Part shown: positions 30,764 to 40,715 of the stretch, piece after piece
Layout of the letters: each line of letters begins with the position of its first letter
Position numbering within the stretch: the stretch's first letter is position 1
Assembly: GCA_963739625.1 (NCBI GenBank)
Contig: CAVUAU010000019.1
Location: 1 to 64,000 of the forward strand
From: Salinimicrobium sp963739625
GTDB lineage: Bacteria; Bacteroidota; Bacteroidia; Flavobacteriales; Flavobacteriaceae
Reading direction: 5' to 3'
Length of the DNA stretch: 64,000 bases
The notes under the pieces: model-generated
Database searches by the model: none
Seen by the model: the letters and a program-made list of their open reading frames with translations, nothing else
What the model was told of the DNA's origin: nothing
Made by a program: the position numbers and the translations under genes

Positions 30764-32418
30764 TTGAGCCTTTTATCTTTTTTTGTTGGATGTTTTAAAT
30801 CCCAAAGTGGTCTTCGACTGTGAATGGGAGGCAGCGCTTCAAAGTTCTTCAGGTTTGGGGGAGAAGTTGTTGCCCATTCGAGAGTCCATGCGTTCCACGG
30901 GTTATATTCGGTCATTTCAGATTTCTGCTTCAGGGTCGTGTAAATATTCCAGAGAAAAATGCCTACTGCACCAAACATGAGGAGAGCACCTGCGCTGGAA
31001 ATGAGGTTAAGGGAGGTCCAGTACGGCAGGTCAAAATAGGTGTAGACGCGCCGGGGCATTCCTAAAATTCCCAGGAAATGCTGGAATAAAAATGTCATAT
31101 TAAAACCGGTCACAAAGGTCCAGACCTGCCACTTGCCAAGCTTTTCTGAAAGTTGCCTTCCGGTGATCTTGGGAAACCAGTAAAAGATTCCGGCAAAGGC
31201 GGCGAACACAGTTCCGCCAAGAAAAACATAATGCAGGTGGGCCACTACATAATAGCTGTCTGTAAGCTGCCAGTCTATGGGGACGATGGCAAAAGAAATT
31301 CCGCTAAGGCCGCCAATAGTAAAGTTAATAAGGAACAGCAGCGCGAAAAGCATGGAGGTTGTAAACCTGATGGAACCTTTGTACAACGTGCCAAGCCAGT
31401 TGATCACCTTAATTCCCGTTGGGATTCCAATAAGCAGACTTGCAGCCCCAAAAAAGCCATTTACAGTGTTTGAATATCCCACGGCAAACATGTGGTGCAT
31501 CCATACCCCGAAGGAGAGCAGGCCAATAGCCATTCCCGATACCACCACAAACGGGTATCCAAAAAGGGGTTTTCGGGAGAAGACCGGGATCACTTCAGAA
31601 ATAATTCCGAAGGCAGGGAGAATCAGGATATACACTTCGGGATGTCCAAAACTCCAGAAGAAATGCTGCCATAAGGTAGCAGAGCCACCGGCCGACGGCA
31701 TGAAGAACAGTGCGTTAAGCTGCCGGTCGATGAGCAACATAACCAGGCCCGAATTGAGTAACGGAAAAGCCCCCAGGATCAAAAATGCGTTGATGAGGGT
31801 CATCCACACAAACATGGGCATCATCTTGAGCGACATTTGTTTTGCCCGCATACTTAAAATGGTGACTGCAAAGTTGAGAGCGGCGCCAATACTGCCTATC
31901 CCCGTGAGGATAAGGCCAACGGTGTAATAGTCGACCCCCACGTTTGGCGTATAGGTCTTTTCGCTTAAGGGTGCATAGTTGAACCAGCCCGCATTTGGCG
32001 CTCCCCCTGCAAAAAAGCTGAAATAGAGCAGGGTTCCGCCCAAAAAGGTAATCCAGAAGCTAAAGGCGTTGAGCCTTGGAAAGGCCATTTCATTGGCTCC
32101 AATCATCAAAGGAACAAAATAGACCCCAAGTCCCAGCAATACAGGCATAAGGGCGAGAAAGATCATGGTGGTGCCATGCATTGTAAAGACCTGGCTGTAA
32201 ACTTCGGGACTAATAATGTAATTGTTGGGCAGGCTGAGTTGTGCCCTAATGAGCATGGCTTCCAGGCCACCAATGATAAAGAACAGCAGGGCCATCCACA
32301 GGTACATGATACCTATTTGTTTATGATCAACAGAAGAGATCCAGTGCAGCCGGCCGCGGTCGGTTTGCGGGGAGGGCAATTTTTCTGTTGGTTCGGGAAG
32401 TTCTACTTCAATGCTCAT
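30760..32418 (-). CDS. ctaD: Cytochrome c oxidase subunit I
   Basis: The catalytic haem-copper subunit, 552 residues. Seen are the low-spin haem ligand region (FTMHGTTMIFL), the CuB/active-site block WSFGHPEVYILILPAFG (His-Pro-Glu-Val-Tyr, the cross-linked His-Tyr pair of A-type oxidases), HHMFAVG and the haem a/a3 ligands in VAHLHYVFLG. It reduces oxygen to water while pumping protons. The presence of the Tyr in HPEVY and the fused cytochrome c on subunit II define a caa3-type enzyme. Confidence 0.96.
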   Translation of the reverse strand: MSIEVELPEPTEKLPSPQTDRGRLHWISSVDHKQIGIMYLWMALLFFIIGGLEAMLIRAQLSLPNNYIISPEVYSQVFTMHGTTMIFLALMPVLLGLGVYFVPLMIGANEMAFPRLNAFSFWITFLGGTLLYFSFFAGGAPNAGWFNYAPLSEKTYTPNVGVDYYTVGLILTGIGSIGAALNFAVTILSMRAKQMSLKMMPMFVWMTLINAFLILGAFPLLNSGLVMLLIDRQLNALFFMPSAGGSATLWQHFFWSFGHPEVYILILPAFGIISEVIPVFSRKPLFGYPFVVVSGMAIGLLSFGVWMHHMFAVGYSNTVNGFFGAASLLIGIPTGIKVINWLGTLYKGSIRFTTSMLFALLFLINFTIGGLSGISFAIVPIDWQLTDSYYVVAHLHYVFLGGTVFAAFAGIFYWFPKITGRQLSEKLGKWQVWTFVTGFNMTFLFQHFLGILGMPRRVYTYFDLPYWTSLNLISSAGALLMFGAVGIFLWNIYTTLKQKSEMTEYNPWNAWTLEWATTSPPNLKNFEALPPIHSRRPLWDLKHPTKKDKRLN

Positions 32419-33335
32419 TACAAATTATTAAGGTAAAACATTAGTGCATTGATCTCCTCGTCATTTAGCAGCATATCGGGCATACGGGCGCTGGATTTTA
32501 CTCGATCGGGATGGCGCAGCCAGTGCTGCAAATTTTCCTCGTTGTTGAGTTTAATGTTGCTTAAAAAATAGTCCCGGCTAGAGAAATTTGCCAGATTCGG
32601 GCCAAGGTCAGGACTGTCTGCCGTGGGGGAGATCGCATGGCAGTTGGTACAGGTTTTGGATGCAAACAGCCGTTGTCCCTTTTGAAAGATTTCTTTTTTT
32701 GAACCTTTCTTAGGTGCCAGCTGGGCTGCCTTCCACTTTTCAAAATCTCCGGGAGTTTGCGCAATAAGCCTTATGCGCATCCAGCCGTGCTGGGCACCGC
32801 AAAATTCACTGCAGGAGCCCCAGTATTCACCGGCTTCATCTACTTTTAATTTCATGAAATTATCTACTCCCGGCACTAAATCCATTTTGCGCCCCAAAGC
32901 GGGAATCCACCAGCTGTGGATCACATCATCTGAATTAAACTGAACAAGCAGCTCTTTTCCTACGGGAACATGAATCTCATTAGCAGTAACCAATCCGTCT
33001 TCGGCATACTTTGCCTCCCACCACCACTGGTGACCCGTAATAAGCAGGTCGGGCATGGCATGATCTGGTATATCCTGAATATTGTTCATTGCATCTACAG
33101 TGAGGTAAAAAAACAGGCTCACCAGTGCAAAAGCGACACCCAAAAGGGAAAATTCGAGTTTGCGATTGCCGTGCAGCTGTACAGGTTCCTCTACTGTATT
33201 TTTTTTCCTCTTGTATTTCCAGGAATAGAAGATGGTAAAAAATATGACCAGCCCAAGTATAAGGATGGCTGCTATTAAAAAATAGAGAAACAGGTCTTTT
33301 ATGGGGCCAAGATGTTCAAATTGAATCTCTTTCAA
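32418..33335 (-). CDS. ctaC: Cytochrome c oxidase subunit II with fused cytochrome c (caa3)
   Basis: A 305-residue protein. Two N-terminal helices anchor a periplasmic cupredoxin domain with CuA ligands (HSWWIPALG and GSCSEFCGAQHGWM) and a C-terminal cytochrome c domain with CTNCH. Electrons enter through the attached haem and CuA. The reading frame opens with a TTG codon at 33335 (giving MKEIQFEH), as no ATG is nearby. It is the first gene of the operon, so the promoter lies in the region up to 33807. Confidence 0.94.
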   Translation of the reverse strand: MKEIQFEHLGPIKDLFLYFLIAAILILGLVIFFTIFYSWKYKRKKNTVEEPVQLHGNRKLEFSLLGVAFALVSLFFYLTVDAMNNIQDIPDHAMPDLLITGHQWWWEAKYAEDGLVTANEIHVPVGKELLVQFNSDDVIHSWWIPALGRKMDLVPGVDNFMKLKVDEAGEYWGSCSEFCGAQHGWMRIRLIAQTPGDFEKWKAAQLAPKKGSKKEIFQKGQRLFASKTCTNCHAISPTADSPDLGPNLANFSSRDYFLSNIKLNNEENLQHWLRHPDRVKSSARMPDMLLNDEEINALMFYLNNL

Positions 33336-33807
33336 ATCAAAAGATTTACCGGCTAATAAAATGGTCAGGTTGTTGTGCAGATGCAGCTGTTTCTAATGTA
33401 CAAAAAACAAATGCCTCACCACAGCCTCTTGTGCTGAATGTTCTTCAGAAACGTCATTTTTAACAGGTCTTTTACATCTAAAACTTTCTGAAGAAAATCC
33501 TGAATTTGCCATTTTTGAAGTATATCCTCTGCTGCTGCTGCTGCTGAAGCTGCTCAGGTTATTCATTATTCTCGTTTTCCTTTTTTTGTAGTGCTAAGTT
33601 TTTGCAAAAAAGCCGGTTAGGTGGTGCAAAAGTTTCTTAAACATTCGTCCTGCTCCTGCATTATTGGTAATTTTAGGAGGAGATGAGCAGGAAACCGGCC
33701 ACTCTTTCTACAAGGCCTCAAATCCTGATTTGCTGTTCACAATCTTCAAATTTCTCTGTTGACAGGAGATGCAAGAACTGATTTACAAATCTTAAAATAG
33801 CAGGAAC
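33336..33807. other. Divergent intergenic region upstream of the oxidase operon and ThDP gene
   Basis: About 470 bases with no gene. It must hold promoters for both sides, but no clear TAnnTTTG box could be fixed. A CTG triplet run (about 33529-33546) is the only simple repeat. Confidence 0.4.
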
Positions 33808-35596
33808 ATGAGCGCAACAGTGAGCGATTTCATTTTAGAACGATTGAATGATTGGGGAGTACACCGTATTTACGGTTTTCCCGGGGATGGAATAAACGCT
33901 TTGACCGCGGCCGTTAGAAGGGCCGAAGAAGACAATAAAGTAGAATTCATTCAAACCAGGCATGAGGAAATGGCGGCTTTTATGGCCGGAGGACATGCGA
34001 AGTTCACGGGAGAAGTGGGAGTTTGTATGGCCACCTCGGGCCCCGGTGCAGTTCATTTGCTCAACGGCCTTTATGATGCAAAAATGGATCATCAGCCTGT
34101 GGTTGCTTTCGTAGGGCAGCAGGCGAGGATGGCCCTGGGAGGTGATTATCAGCAGGAGATCGACCTTATTTCGCTTTTTAAAGATGTGGCGGGAGAATAT
34201 GTGCACATGGCGACGGTGCCAAATCAGGTAAGACATCTGGTGGACCGGGCGTTGAGAATCGCCATTTCTGAAAGGACAGTGACCTGTGTGATATTGCCTA
34301 ACGACCTTCAGGAATTACCTGCTCCCGACAAACCACCACGTAAACACGGCTCTGTCCATTCGGGAATAGGAATTACTTTTCCCAGTGTAGTGCCGCATAA
34401 AAAGGACCTGGAGCAGGCGGCAAAAATACTTAATGAAGGCGAAAAAGTCGCTATTCTAATTGGATCGGGAGCCAGAAAGGCGGCAGATGAGGTCATTCAA
34501 ACCGCCGACCTTTTAGGTGCAGGGGTTGCTAAAGCCCTGTCTGGGAAAAGACGTATTGCCCGATGATCTTCCTTTCGTTACCGGTTCTATAGGTTTACTT
34601 GGAACAAACCCCAGTTTTACCCTAATGGATGAGTGTGATACGCTCCTCATGATAGGTACAGATTTTCCCTATTCCGAGTTTCTTCCGAAGGAAGGGCAGG
34701 CAAAAGCAGTACAAATAGATATTGAAGGCCGCCGTCTTGGCACCCGTTATCCTACAGATGTCAATTTGATAGGCGACAGCCAGGAGACCCTCAAAGAATT
34801 ACTCCCTATGCTAAGGCGAAAAAAAGACCGCAGCTGGAGGGAAAAGATTGAAAACGGTATTAAAGAATGGTGGGAGATCCTTGAGGCGCGCGCCATGAAG
34901 AGTGCAGATCCTATTAATCCACAGCGGGTTTTTTGGGAATTGAGCAAACAACTGCCGGACAATTGTATCATCACGGCCGATTCAGGTTCATCTGCAAACT
35001 GGTACGCGCGAGATATAAAAATAAGGAAAGGAATGCGCGGTTCACTTTCCGGGAAACTCGCCACTATGTGCCCCGGTGTGCCTTACGCTATAGCGGCAAA
35101 ATTTGCACATCCCGAAAAGCAAGTGGTAGCATTGGTGGGAGACGGTGCCATGCAAATGCTGGGAATTAATGGACTCATTACCATAGGTAAGTACTGGCAA
35201 CGATGGAAAACCCCAAACCTGGTGATCCTTGTGCTAAACAATCGCGATCTTAACCAGGTGACCTGGGAGCAAAGAGTACTTACCGGCAATCCAAAATATG
35301 AAGGTTCCCAGGATGTACCCGATTTTCCTTATGCTGAATATGCCCAAATGTTGGGGCTACAGGGAATAAAAGTGGATAAACCTGAAGATCTCGAGGGAGC
35401 CTGGAAAGAAGCTTTTAACGCCAACCGGCCGGTGATTTTGGAAGCCTATACAGATCCCGAAGTTCCCCCAATGCCACCTCACATCAAGCCGGGTCAGGCT
35501 AAGGCATTCGTTTCGGCGTTGTTGAAAGGTGATCCCGAATCTATTGATATGATTAAGCAATCCTGGAAAGACGCTATAGCCGAATACATTCACTAA
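33808..35596 (+). pseudogene. ThDP-dependent pyruvate oxidase/dehydrogenase-like enzyme with single-base frameshift
   Basis: A thiamine-diphosphate enzyme of the PoxB/acetolactate synthase family, split into two frames. The first part (33808-34566) has YGFPGDGINALT, the cofactor Glu in QTRHEEMAAFMAGG and ATSGPGAVHLLNG. The second part continues with the central FAD-binding-like domain and ThDP motif GDGAMQ...NNRDLNQ. One extra T at 34540 (CCTG-T-CTGGGA) changes the frame; without it the protein reads AKALLGKDVLPDDLPF and is full length (~595 residues). It could be a real mutation or a sequencing error. Next genes encode 2-hydroxyacid/sugar acid enzymes. Confidence 0.85.
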
Positions 35597-35609
35597 TCAA
35601 GCAAAAGCT

Positions 35610-36722
35610 TTGCAAAGCAACAGCAAAAAACCGGCTTTACCCATAGAACATTGCAGGGTCTCGGCCTATAAGCTTCCTACAGAAAAACCCGAATCTGACG
35701 GGACCCTAAAATGGCATTTTACGGTACTCGTCCTGGTGGAAATTGGTGCGGGCGACCTTAATGGAATTGGTTATACCTACGCCGACAGCGCGACAGCGGT
35801 ATTTGTGAAGGAGCATCTTGTTCCACTTTTAGAAGGGGAAGATGCGATGGATAACACCCGCCTTTGGCACTGGATGTTCCATCAAGCAAGAAATCTGGGC
35901 CGGCCGGGAATTACCTCAATGGCCATATCTGCTGTTGACGTCGCTCTTTGGGACCTAAAAGCAAAATTTTTGCAGCTGCCGTTGTGCAGGTTGCTGGGGC
36001 AAAAACGCCAGTTTCTTCCGGTTTATGCCAGTGGAGGCTTCACCTCTTATGACCCTGAAGAAATAGCTGAAAAATTTTCTGAATGGAAAGCCGGGGGGTA
36101 TCACATGTTCAAAATGAAGATAGGCAGGAATAAAGCTGAAGATTTGCAGCGGATGCGAAGCGCCAGGCAAACAATAGGAGAAGAAAATCAACTTTTTGTT
36201 GATGCCAACGGGGCTTATGCGCCAAAAGAGGCCATAGCAATGGCAGCGGAAATGGAACAGTTTGATGTGCGTTGGTTTGAAGAGCCGGTAACTTCAGATG
36301 ATCCTGAAGGCCTGAAGCTGGTGAGAGCGCATGTTCCTGCTGAAACTGAAGTCGCCGCAGGAGAGTATGCCTACACACCCAACGACTTCCGACGGTTCCT
36401 GGAAAAAAGAGCTGTAGATGTACTGCAGGCCGATGCGACCCGCTGTGGCGGCATAACAGGATTTTTGAAAGCCGATACTTTATGTGAGGCTTTTCATATA
36501 CCGCTTTCTGCACATTGTGCTCCCGCACTGCACCTGCATGTTGGGCTGTGTTCAGAAAAAATAAGGCATGCCGAATACTTCAGGGATCACGTAAGAATAG
36601 AAAAGGAACTTTTTGAAGGTTGCCCTGAGGCAAGAGACGGTAAGCTGTGGCCCAATCTTGAGCGGTGGGGACTGGGGCTGGAATTCAAATTTGCAGATGC
36701 CGAAAAATACCAAATAGCATAA
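35610..36722 (+). CDS. Enolase-superfamily (mandelate racemase/muconate lactonizing) enzyme
   Basis: A 370-residue barrel enzyme. The catalytic K-x-K (KMKIG), metal ligands Asp (VDANGAY), Glu (WFEEPVTSDD) and Glu (AAGEYAY), then DATRCGG and SAHCAPALH near the C-terminus are seen. These fit the mandelate racemase branch, whose members dehydrate or racemise sugar acids such as gluconate or galactarate-type compounds. The start is TTG 35610, 11 bases after the ThDP gene; no ATG lies at the proper position. Substrate not determinable. Confidence 0.82.
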   Translation: MQSNSKKPALPIEHCRVSAYKLPTEKPESDGTLKWHFTVLVLVEIGAGDLNGIGYTYADSATAVFVKEHLVPLLEGEDAMDNTRLWHWMFHQARNLGRPGITSMAISAVDVALWDLKAKFLQLPLCRLLGQKRQFLPVYASGGFTSYDPEEIAEKFSEWKAGGYHMFKMKIGRNKAEDLQRMRSARQTIGEENQLFVDANGAYAPKEAIAMAAEMEQFDVRWFEEPVTSDDPEGLKLVRAHVPAETEVAAGEYAYTPNDFRRFLEKRAVDVLQADATRCGGITGFLKADTLCEAFHIPLSAHCAPALHLHVGLCSEKIRHAEYFRDHVRIEKELFEGCPEARDGKLWPNLERWGLGLEFKFADAEKYQIA

Positions 36723-36734
36723 AATTTCTAGAAA

Positions 36735-39629
36735 ATGCAGAAAGATCAATATCAAGAGCTGGAAAAAGAACTGAAAGAACAACTGGAAGGAGAGGTCTCT
36801 TTTGATCAGGATTACAAAGCCCTTTACGCTACAGATGCTTCAAATTACCGGCAAATCCCTGTGGGGGTCGTGATTCCCAGGAAGAAGGATGACATTATTA
36901 AGACGGTTGAACTGTGTCGAAAATACGATCTCCACTTGCTTACCCGTGGGGGCGGCACCAGTCTTGCCGGCCAGTGCTGCAACGACGGGTTGATCATGGA
37001 TTTTAGCAAGTATTACAACAAGATCATTGATATTGACCCCGAAAACAAAACTGCAAGGGTGCAAACCGGCCTTGTGCTGGATGATCTCAACCGTGCCCTG
37101 GAACAACATGGCCTCATCTTTGGGCCAGATCCCGCCACCCACGACCACTGTACTCTTGGAGGGATGATGGGCAATAATTCCTGCGGAATACATTCGGTGA
37201 TGGCGCAGATGGAAGACGGAGGGATAAGAACTTCAGACTTTGTCGAGTCAATGCAGGTACTTACCTACGACGGAAAAGTCTTCGAAGTTGGAAAAACTTC
37301 CGAAGAAGAATTGCAAAAGATTATTTCTGGTAACGAACCACAAAGCGCCATCTACTCAAAGCTGAAGCAACTACGGGATGAATATGAGGAGGATATTCGC
37401 ACCGGAATCCCGAACCTGCCGCGAAGAGTATCGGGCTATAATCTTGACGAGCTTCTGCCCGAGAAAAATTTCAATGTGGCCAGATCACTTGTAGGGACAG
37501 AGTCTACCTGTGCGGTATTTCTTGAAGCGACGGTGCGTTTAATTGCCTCACCAAAAAAAAGGTCGCTGGTGATCCTGGGGTATGACTCTATCTATGACGC
37601 CGGCGATCATGTGACCGAAATTATGAAATGTGAACCTATAGGGCTGGAAGGCATGGACAAAAAGCTGGTGACTTACATGCACAAGCGGCACCTGCATGAG
37701 GAGAAGCTAAGTCTTTTGCCTGATGGTGAAGGTTGGCTAATGGTGGAATTTGGTGGGAAAGACAAAAAAGAATCAGATGCCAGGGCCAGGAAAATGATGG
37801 CCGCAATCAAAAAAGCAGCCGGAGAAAATGTTCCCTGTATGGAGCTTTATGAAGATGAGGAAAAAGAACAGGCAGTTTGGGCCATAAGAGAGTCAGGCCT
37901 TGGGGCTACAGCTTTTGTTCACGGCCTACCCGACATGTGGACAGGGTGGGAAGATTCGGCTGTGCCACCCAAAAATGTTGGGAATTATTTGAGAGACCTC
38001 AGGAAACTCTTCAAAAAATACGATTATGATCCCGCGCTTTACGGGCATTTTGGCCAGGGCTGCATCCATTGCAGGATAGGCTTTGATCTTAAAACAAAAG
38101 AAGGTATTCAGGATTATTTGAAGTTTACAGATGAGGCGGCAGACCTGGTTGTGAGCTATGGCGGTTCACTTTCGGGGGAACATGGCGATGGCCAATCTCG
38201 CGGTCCGCTGTTGCACAAGATGTACGGGGAAAGGGTGATGAAGGCTTTCCATGAATTCAAGGAGATTTGGGACCCAAACTGGAAAATGAATCCCGGTAAA
38301 GTGATCGATGCCATGCCGCGCGATGCAAATCTCAGGCTGGGAAAAGATTTTCATCCAAAAGACCCGAAAAAGACCTATTTTAAGTACCCTGAGGATGAGG
38401 GCAGTTTTCACCGGGCCTCCATGCGTTGTGTGGGAGTAGGAGAATGTCGAAAGACCAATACGGGCTACATGTGCCCCAGCTATATGGCCACCAGGGATGA
38501 AAAGCATGTCACCCGCGGCAGGGCACACCTGCTGTTTGAAATGATGCGTGGCAAGGAACTCGACGATGGCTTTAGAAATAAAAAAGTAAAAGAATCCCTG
38601 GACCTGTGCCTGGCCTGCAAAGGTTGCCTGGGTGAATGTCCCGTTCACGTGGATATGGCCACCTATAAAGCTGAATTTCTTGCTCATTACTACAAGAACC
38701 GGCCGCGACCACGGGCTGCTTATGCCTTTGGCTACATTGATAAATGGGCCGAAATGGCTTCAAAAGCAACCGGTCCCGTTAATTTTTTGAGTCAGCACGA
38801 CAGCTTTGCCAGGATCATCAAGTCTTTTGGTGCTATTGCGCCCCAGCGGGAGATTCCAAATTTTGCTGAAAAGACCTTTAAACAACAGCATAAGAACCCA
38901 GAAAAAGTGAATTGGAATAAGGCTGTGATGCTTTGGCCCGACACCTTTAACAATTATTTTTATCCCGATGTATTAATGTCTGCGGAAAAGATCCTCAAAA
39001 CGGCAGGCTATGATGTGATCACTCCAACGAAGCATTATTGCTGCGGAAGGGCGCTCTACGATTTCGGAATGTTGGACGAAGCAAAGTCCTATCTTCAGAA
39101 AATTTTGACTAAATTAAGTGATGTTATTCAGGAAGGGGTGCCATTTGTAGGACTGGAAGCCAGTTGCATTGCAGTCTTTAGAAATGAAATGAAGAACCTT
39201 TTCCCCAATGACAATAATGCAAAGCGCCTCCACAAGAATTTCAAGACCCTCGCTGAATTTATTCTTGAAAACGAAGATAAATTCGAATTTCATAAGCTTA
39301 ACAAGACGGCGCTACTGCAAAGGCATTGCCATCACAACGCCGTCATGGGCTATGATGCAGACATGAAGGTGATGGAAAAAGCCGGCGTAAAGGTCAACGC
39401 TCCCGATGCGGGTTGCTGCGGACTGGCCGGAAGCTTTGGCTTTGAAAAAGGGGAAAAATATGAACTCTCCATGAAGGTTGGCGAAAGAAGAATCTTGCCG
39501 GCTGTGAGAGAGATGACTGAAGATTATTTAATAACCGATGGATTTAGCTGCAGGGAACAAATTCAACATGGAACCGGGCGTTTGCCAAAACATCCTGTTG
39601 AGATTCTCGCTGCAGCCCTAACCAATTAA
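36735..39629 (+). CDS. FAD-binding and Fe-S-binding dehydrogenase (Dld/GlcD-GlpC fusion type)
   Basis: A 964-residue fusion. Residues ~1-520 form an FAD-linked oxidase domain (VAIP-type N-terminus, TRGGGTSLAGQC near residue 72, GMMGNNSCGIHS, GEHGDGQSRGPLL). Residues ~560-960 hold a ferredoxin-like part (MRCVGVGECRKT...CPSY; CLACKGCLGECP) and CCG modules (HYCCGRALYDFG and GCCGLAGSFGF). Such enzymes oxidise 2-hydroxyacids such as D-lactate or glycolate and feed electrons onward via the Fe-S clusters. It follows the enolase-family gene by 12 bases and precedes an SDR gene by 9. Confidence 0.88.
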   Translation: MQKDQYQELEKELKEQLEGEVSFDQDYKALYATDASNYRQIPVGVVIPRKKDDIIKTVELCRKYDLHLLTRGGGTSLAGQCCNDGLIMDFSKYYNKIIDIDPENKTARVQTGLVLDDLNRALEQHGLIFGPDPATHDHCTLGGMMGNNSCGIHSVMAQMEDGGIRTSDFVESMQVLTYDGKVFEVGKTSEEELQKIISGNEPQSAIYSKLKQLRDEYEEDIRTGIPNLPRRVSGYNLDELLPEKNFNVARSLVGTESTCAVFLEATVRLIASPKKRSLVILGYDSIYDAGDHVTEIMKCEPIGLEGMDKKLVTYMHKRHLHEEKLSLLPDGEGWLMVEFGGKDKKESDARARKMMAAIKKAAGENVPCMELYEDEEKEQAVWAIRESGLGATAFVHGLPDMWTGWEDSAVPPKNVGNYLRDLRKLFKKYDYDPALYGHFGQGCIHCRIGFDLKTKEGIQDYLKFTDEAADLVVSYGGSLSGEHGDGQSRGPLLHKMYGERVMKAFHEFKEIWDPNWKMNPGKVIDAMPRDANLRLGKDFHPKDPKKTYFKYPEDEGSFHRASMRCVGVGECRKTNTGYMCPSYMATRDEKHVTRGRAHLLFEMMRGKELDDGFRNKKVKESLDLCLACKGCLGECPVHVDMATYKAEFLAHYYKNRPRPRAAYAFGYIDKWAEMASKATGPVNFLSQHDSFARIIKSFGAIAPQREIPNFAEKTFKQQHKNPEKVNWNKAVMLWPDTFNNYFYPDVLMSAEKILKTAGYDVITPTKHYCCGRALYDFGMLDEAKSYLQKILTKLSDVIQEGVPFVGLEASCIAVFRNEMKNLFPNDNNAKRLHKNFKTLAEFILENEDKFEFHKLNKTALLQRHCHHNAVMGYDADMKVMEKAGVKVNAPDAGCCGLAGSFGFEKGEKYELSMKVGERRILPAVREMTEDYLITDGFSCREQIQHGTGRLPKHPVEILAAALTN

Positions 39630-39638
39630 AATTAAATT

Positions 39639-40643
39639 ATGGAAAAGAAGAACAGAGTAGTAGTAATTACAGGCGCTTCAGCCGGAGTGGGTCGTGCCAC
39701 TGCTATTGAATTTGCAAAACATGGAGATCGTATCCTGTTGATCGCCCGCGGAAAAGACGGGTTGGAAGGTGCAAAAAAAGATGTGGAAGATGCCGGTGGA
39801 CAGGCATGGATTTATGAGGCCGATGTAGCCGATGCCTCTGCGATGGAAGCCGCAGCAGATTATGCCGAAGAGCACATGGGCCCTATAGACATTTGGATCA
39901 ACAATGCTATGGTGAGTGTTTTTAGCAAGGTAATCGATATGAAGCCTAAGGAATATGAAAGAGTGACCAACGTGACTTACCTGGGGCAGGTCTACGGTAC
40001 GCTGGCTGCTTTGCATAAGATGAAACCGCGCAACCGGGGAAAGATCATTTTGATTGGCTCGGCACTGTCGTACAGGGGGATTCCGCTGCAATCGGCTTAT
40101 TGTGCTTCAAAACACGCCATTCAGGGCTTTTTTGAATCCCTGCGTGCCGAGCTCTTCCACGACAATATTGACATAGATCTTTCTATCGTGCATTTACCTG
40201 CCATGAACACCACACAGTTTGGATGGGTGAAGACCAGGTTTGACAAAAAACCGAAACCTATGGGCAAGATCTTTCAGCCCGAGGTAGCGGCCAGAGTGAT
40301 TGCAGAGGTAGCCGAGACCGGGGAACGTCTTCGTATGGTTGGCTTTTCTACGGTAAAAACCGTTTGGGGTAATAAACTAGTGCCCGAATTTTTAGATCAT
40401 TATATGGCCAGAATAGGAATTGAAGGCCAGTTGACGAATGAACCTGAAGAAGAAAACAGGCAAAATAACCTGTGGGATCCCGTGCCGGGAGATCAGGGAA
40501 TCTATGGAGGCTTCAGGGACCAGGCCCAGGACTACAGTGTCTACGATAAACTTTACGATAATAGAAAAAGCCTGGCTCTGGTTGCAGGAGCCGCCGTGGT
40601 GGGATTGTTGTTCAGCTCTTTTAGTAGCAACCATTCAGAATAA
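39639..40643 (+). CDS. Short-chain dehydrogenase/reductase with a C-terminal membrane helix
   Basis: A 334-residue SDR. The NAD(P) loop TGASAGVGRAT is at residues ~11-21, NNAMVSV (NNAG-like) follows at ~90, and the catalytic triad Ser (LIGSALSYRG) and YxxxK (YCASK) is present. A C-terminal hydrophobic helix (LALVAGAAVVGLLFSSF) probably anchors it. It closes the metabolic operon that begins at 33808. The substrate cannot be told. Confidence 0.87.
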   Translation: MEKKNRVVVITGASAGVGRATAIEFAKHGDRILLIARGKDGLEGAKKDVEDAGGQAWIYEADVADASAMEAAADYAEEHMGPIDIWINNAMVSVFSKVIDMKPKEYERVTNVTYLGQVYGTLAALHKMKPRNRGKIILIGSALSYRGIPLQSAYCASKHAIQGFFESLRAELFHDNIDIDLSIVHLPAMNTTQFGWVKTRFDKKPKPMGKIFQPEVAARVIAEVAETGERLRMVGFSTVKTVWGNKLVPEFLDHYMARIGIEGQLTNEPEEENRQNNLWDPVPGDQGIYGGFRDQAQDYSVYDKLYDNRKSLALVAGAAVVGLLFSSFSSNHSE

Positions 40644-40675
40644 AGGAGCTTACAGAACTGCGGGTTTTGAAAACA

Positions 40676-40710
40676 AAGGCCTCTCAAAAATGCCATTTTT
40701 GAGAGGCCTT
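40676..40710. terminator. Bidirectional terminator made of a perfect 35-nt palindrome
   Basis: Arms AAGGCCTCTCAAAAATG and its exact complement flank one central base. It lies between convergent genes (SDR and trkA-type) and works in either direction. Its inner part is the recurring AAAAATGNCATTTTT core also found elsewhere in this window. Confidence 0.75.
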
Positions 40711-40715
40711 GTCCC

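Noticed and set aside
33529..33553. CTG triplet run as a possible functional repeat
   Set aside because: Only about six units in a gap without other signals; likely chance.
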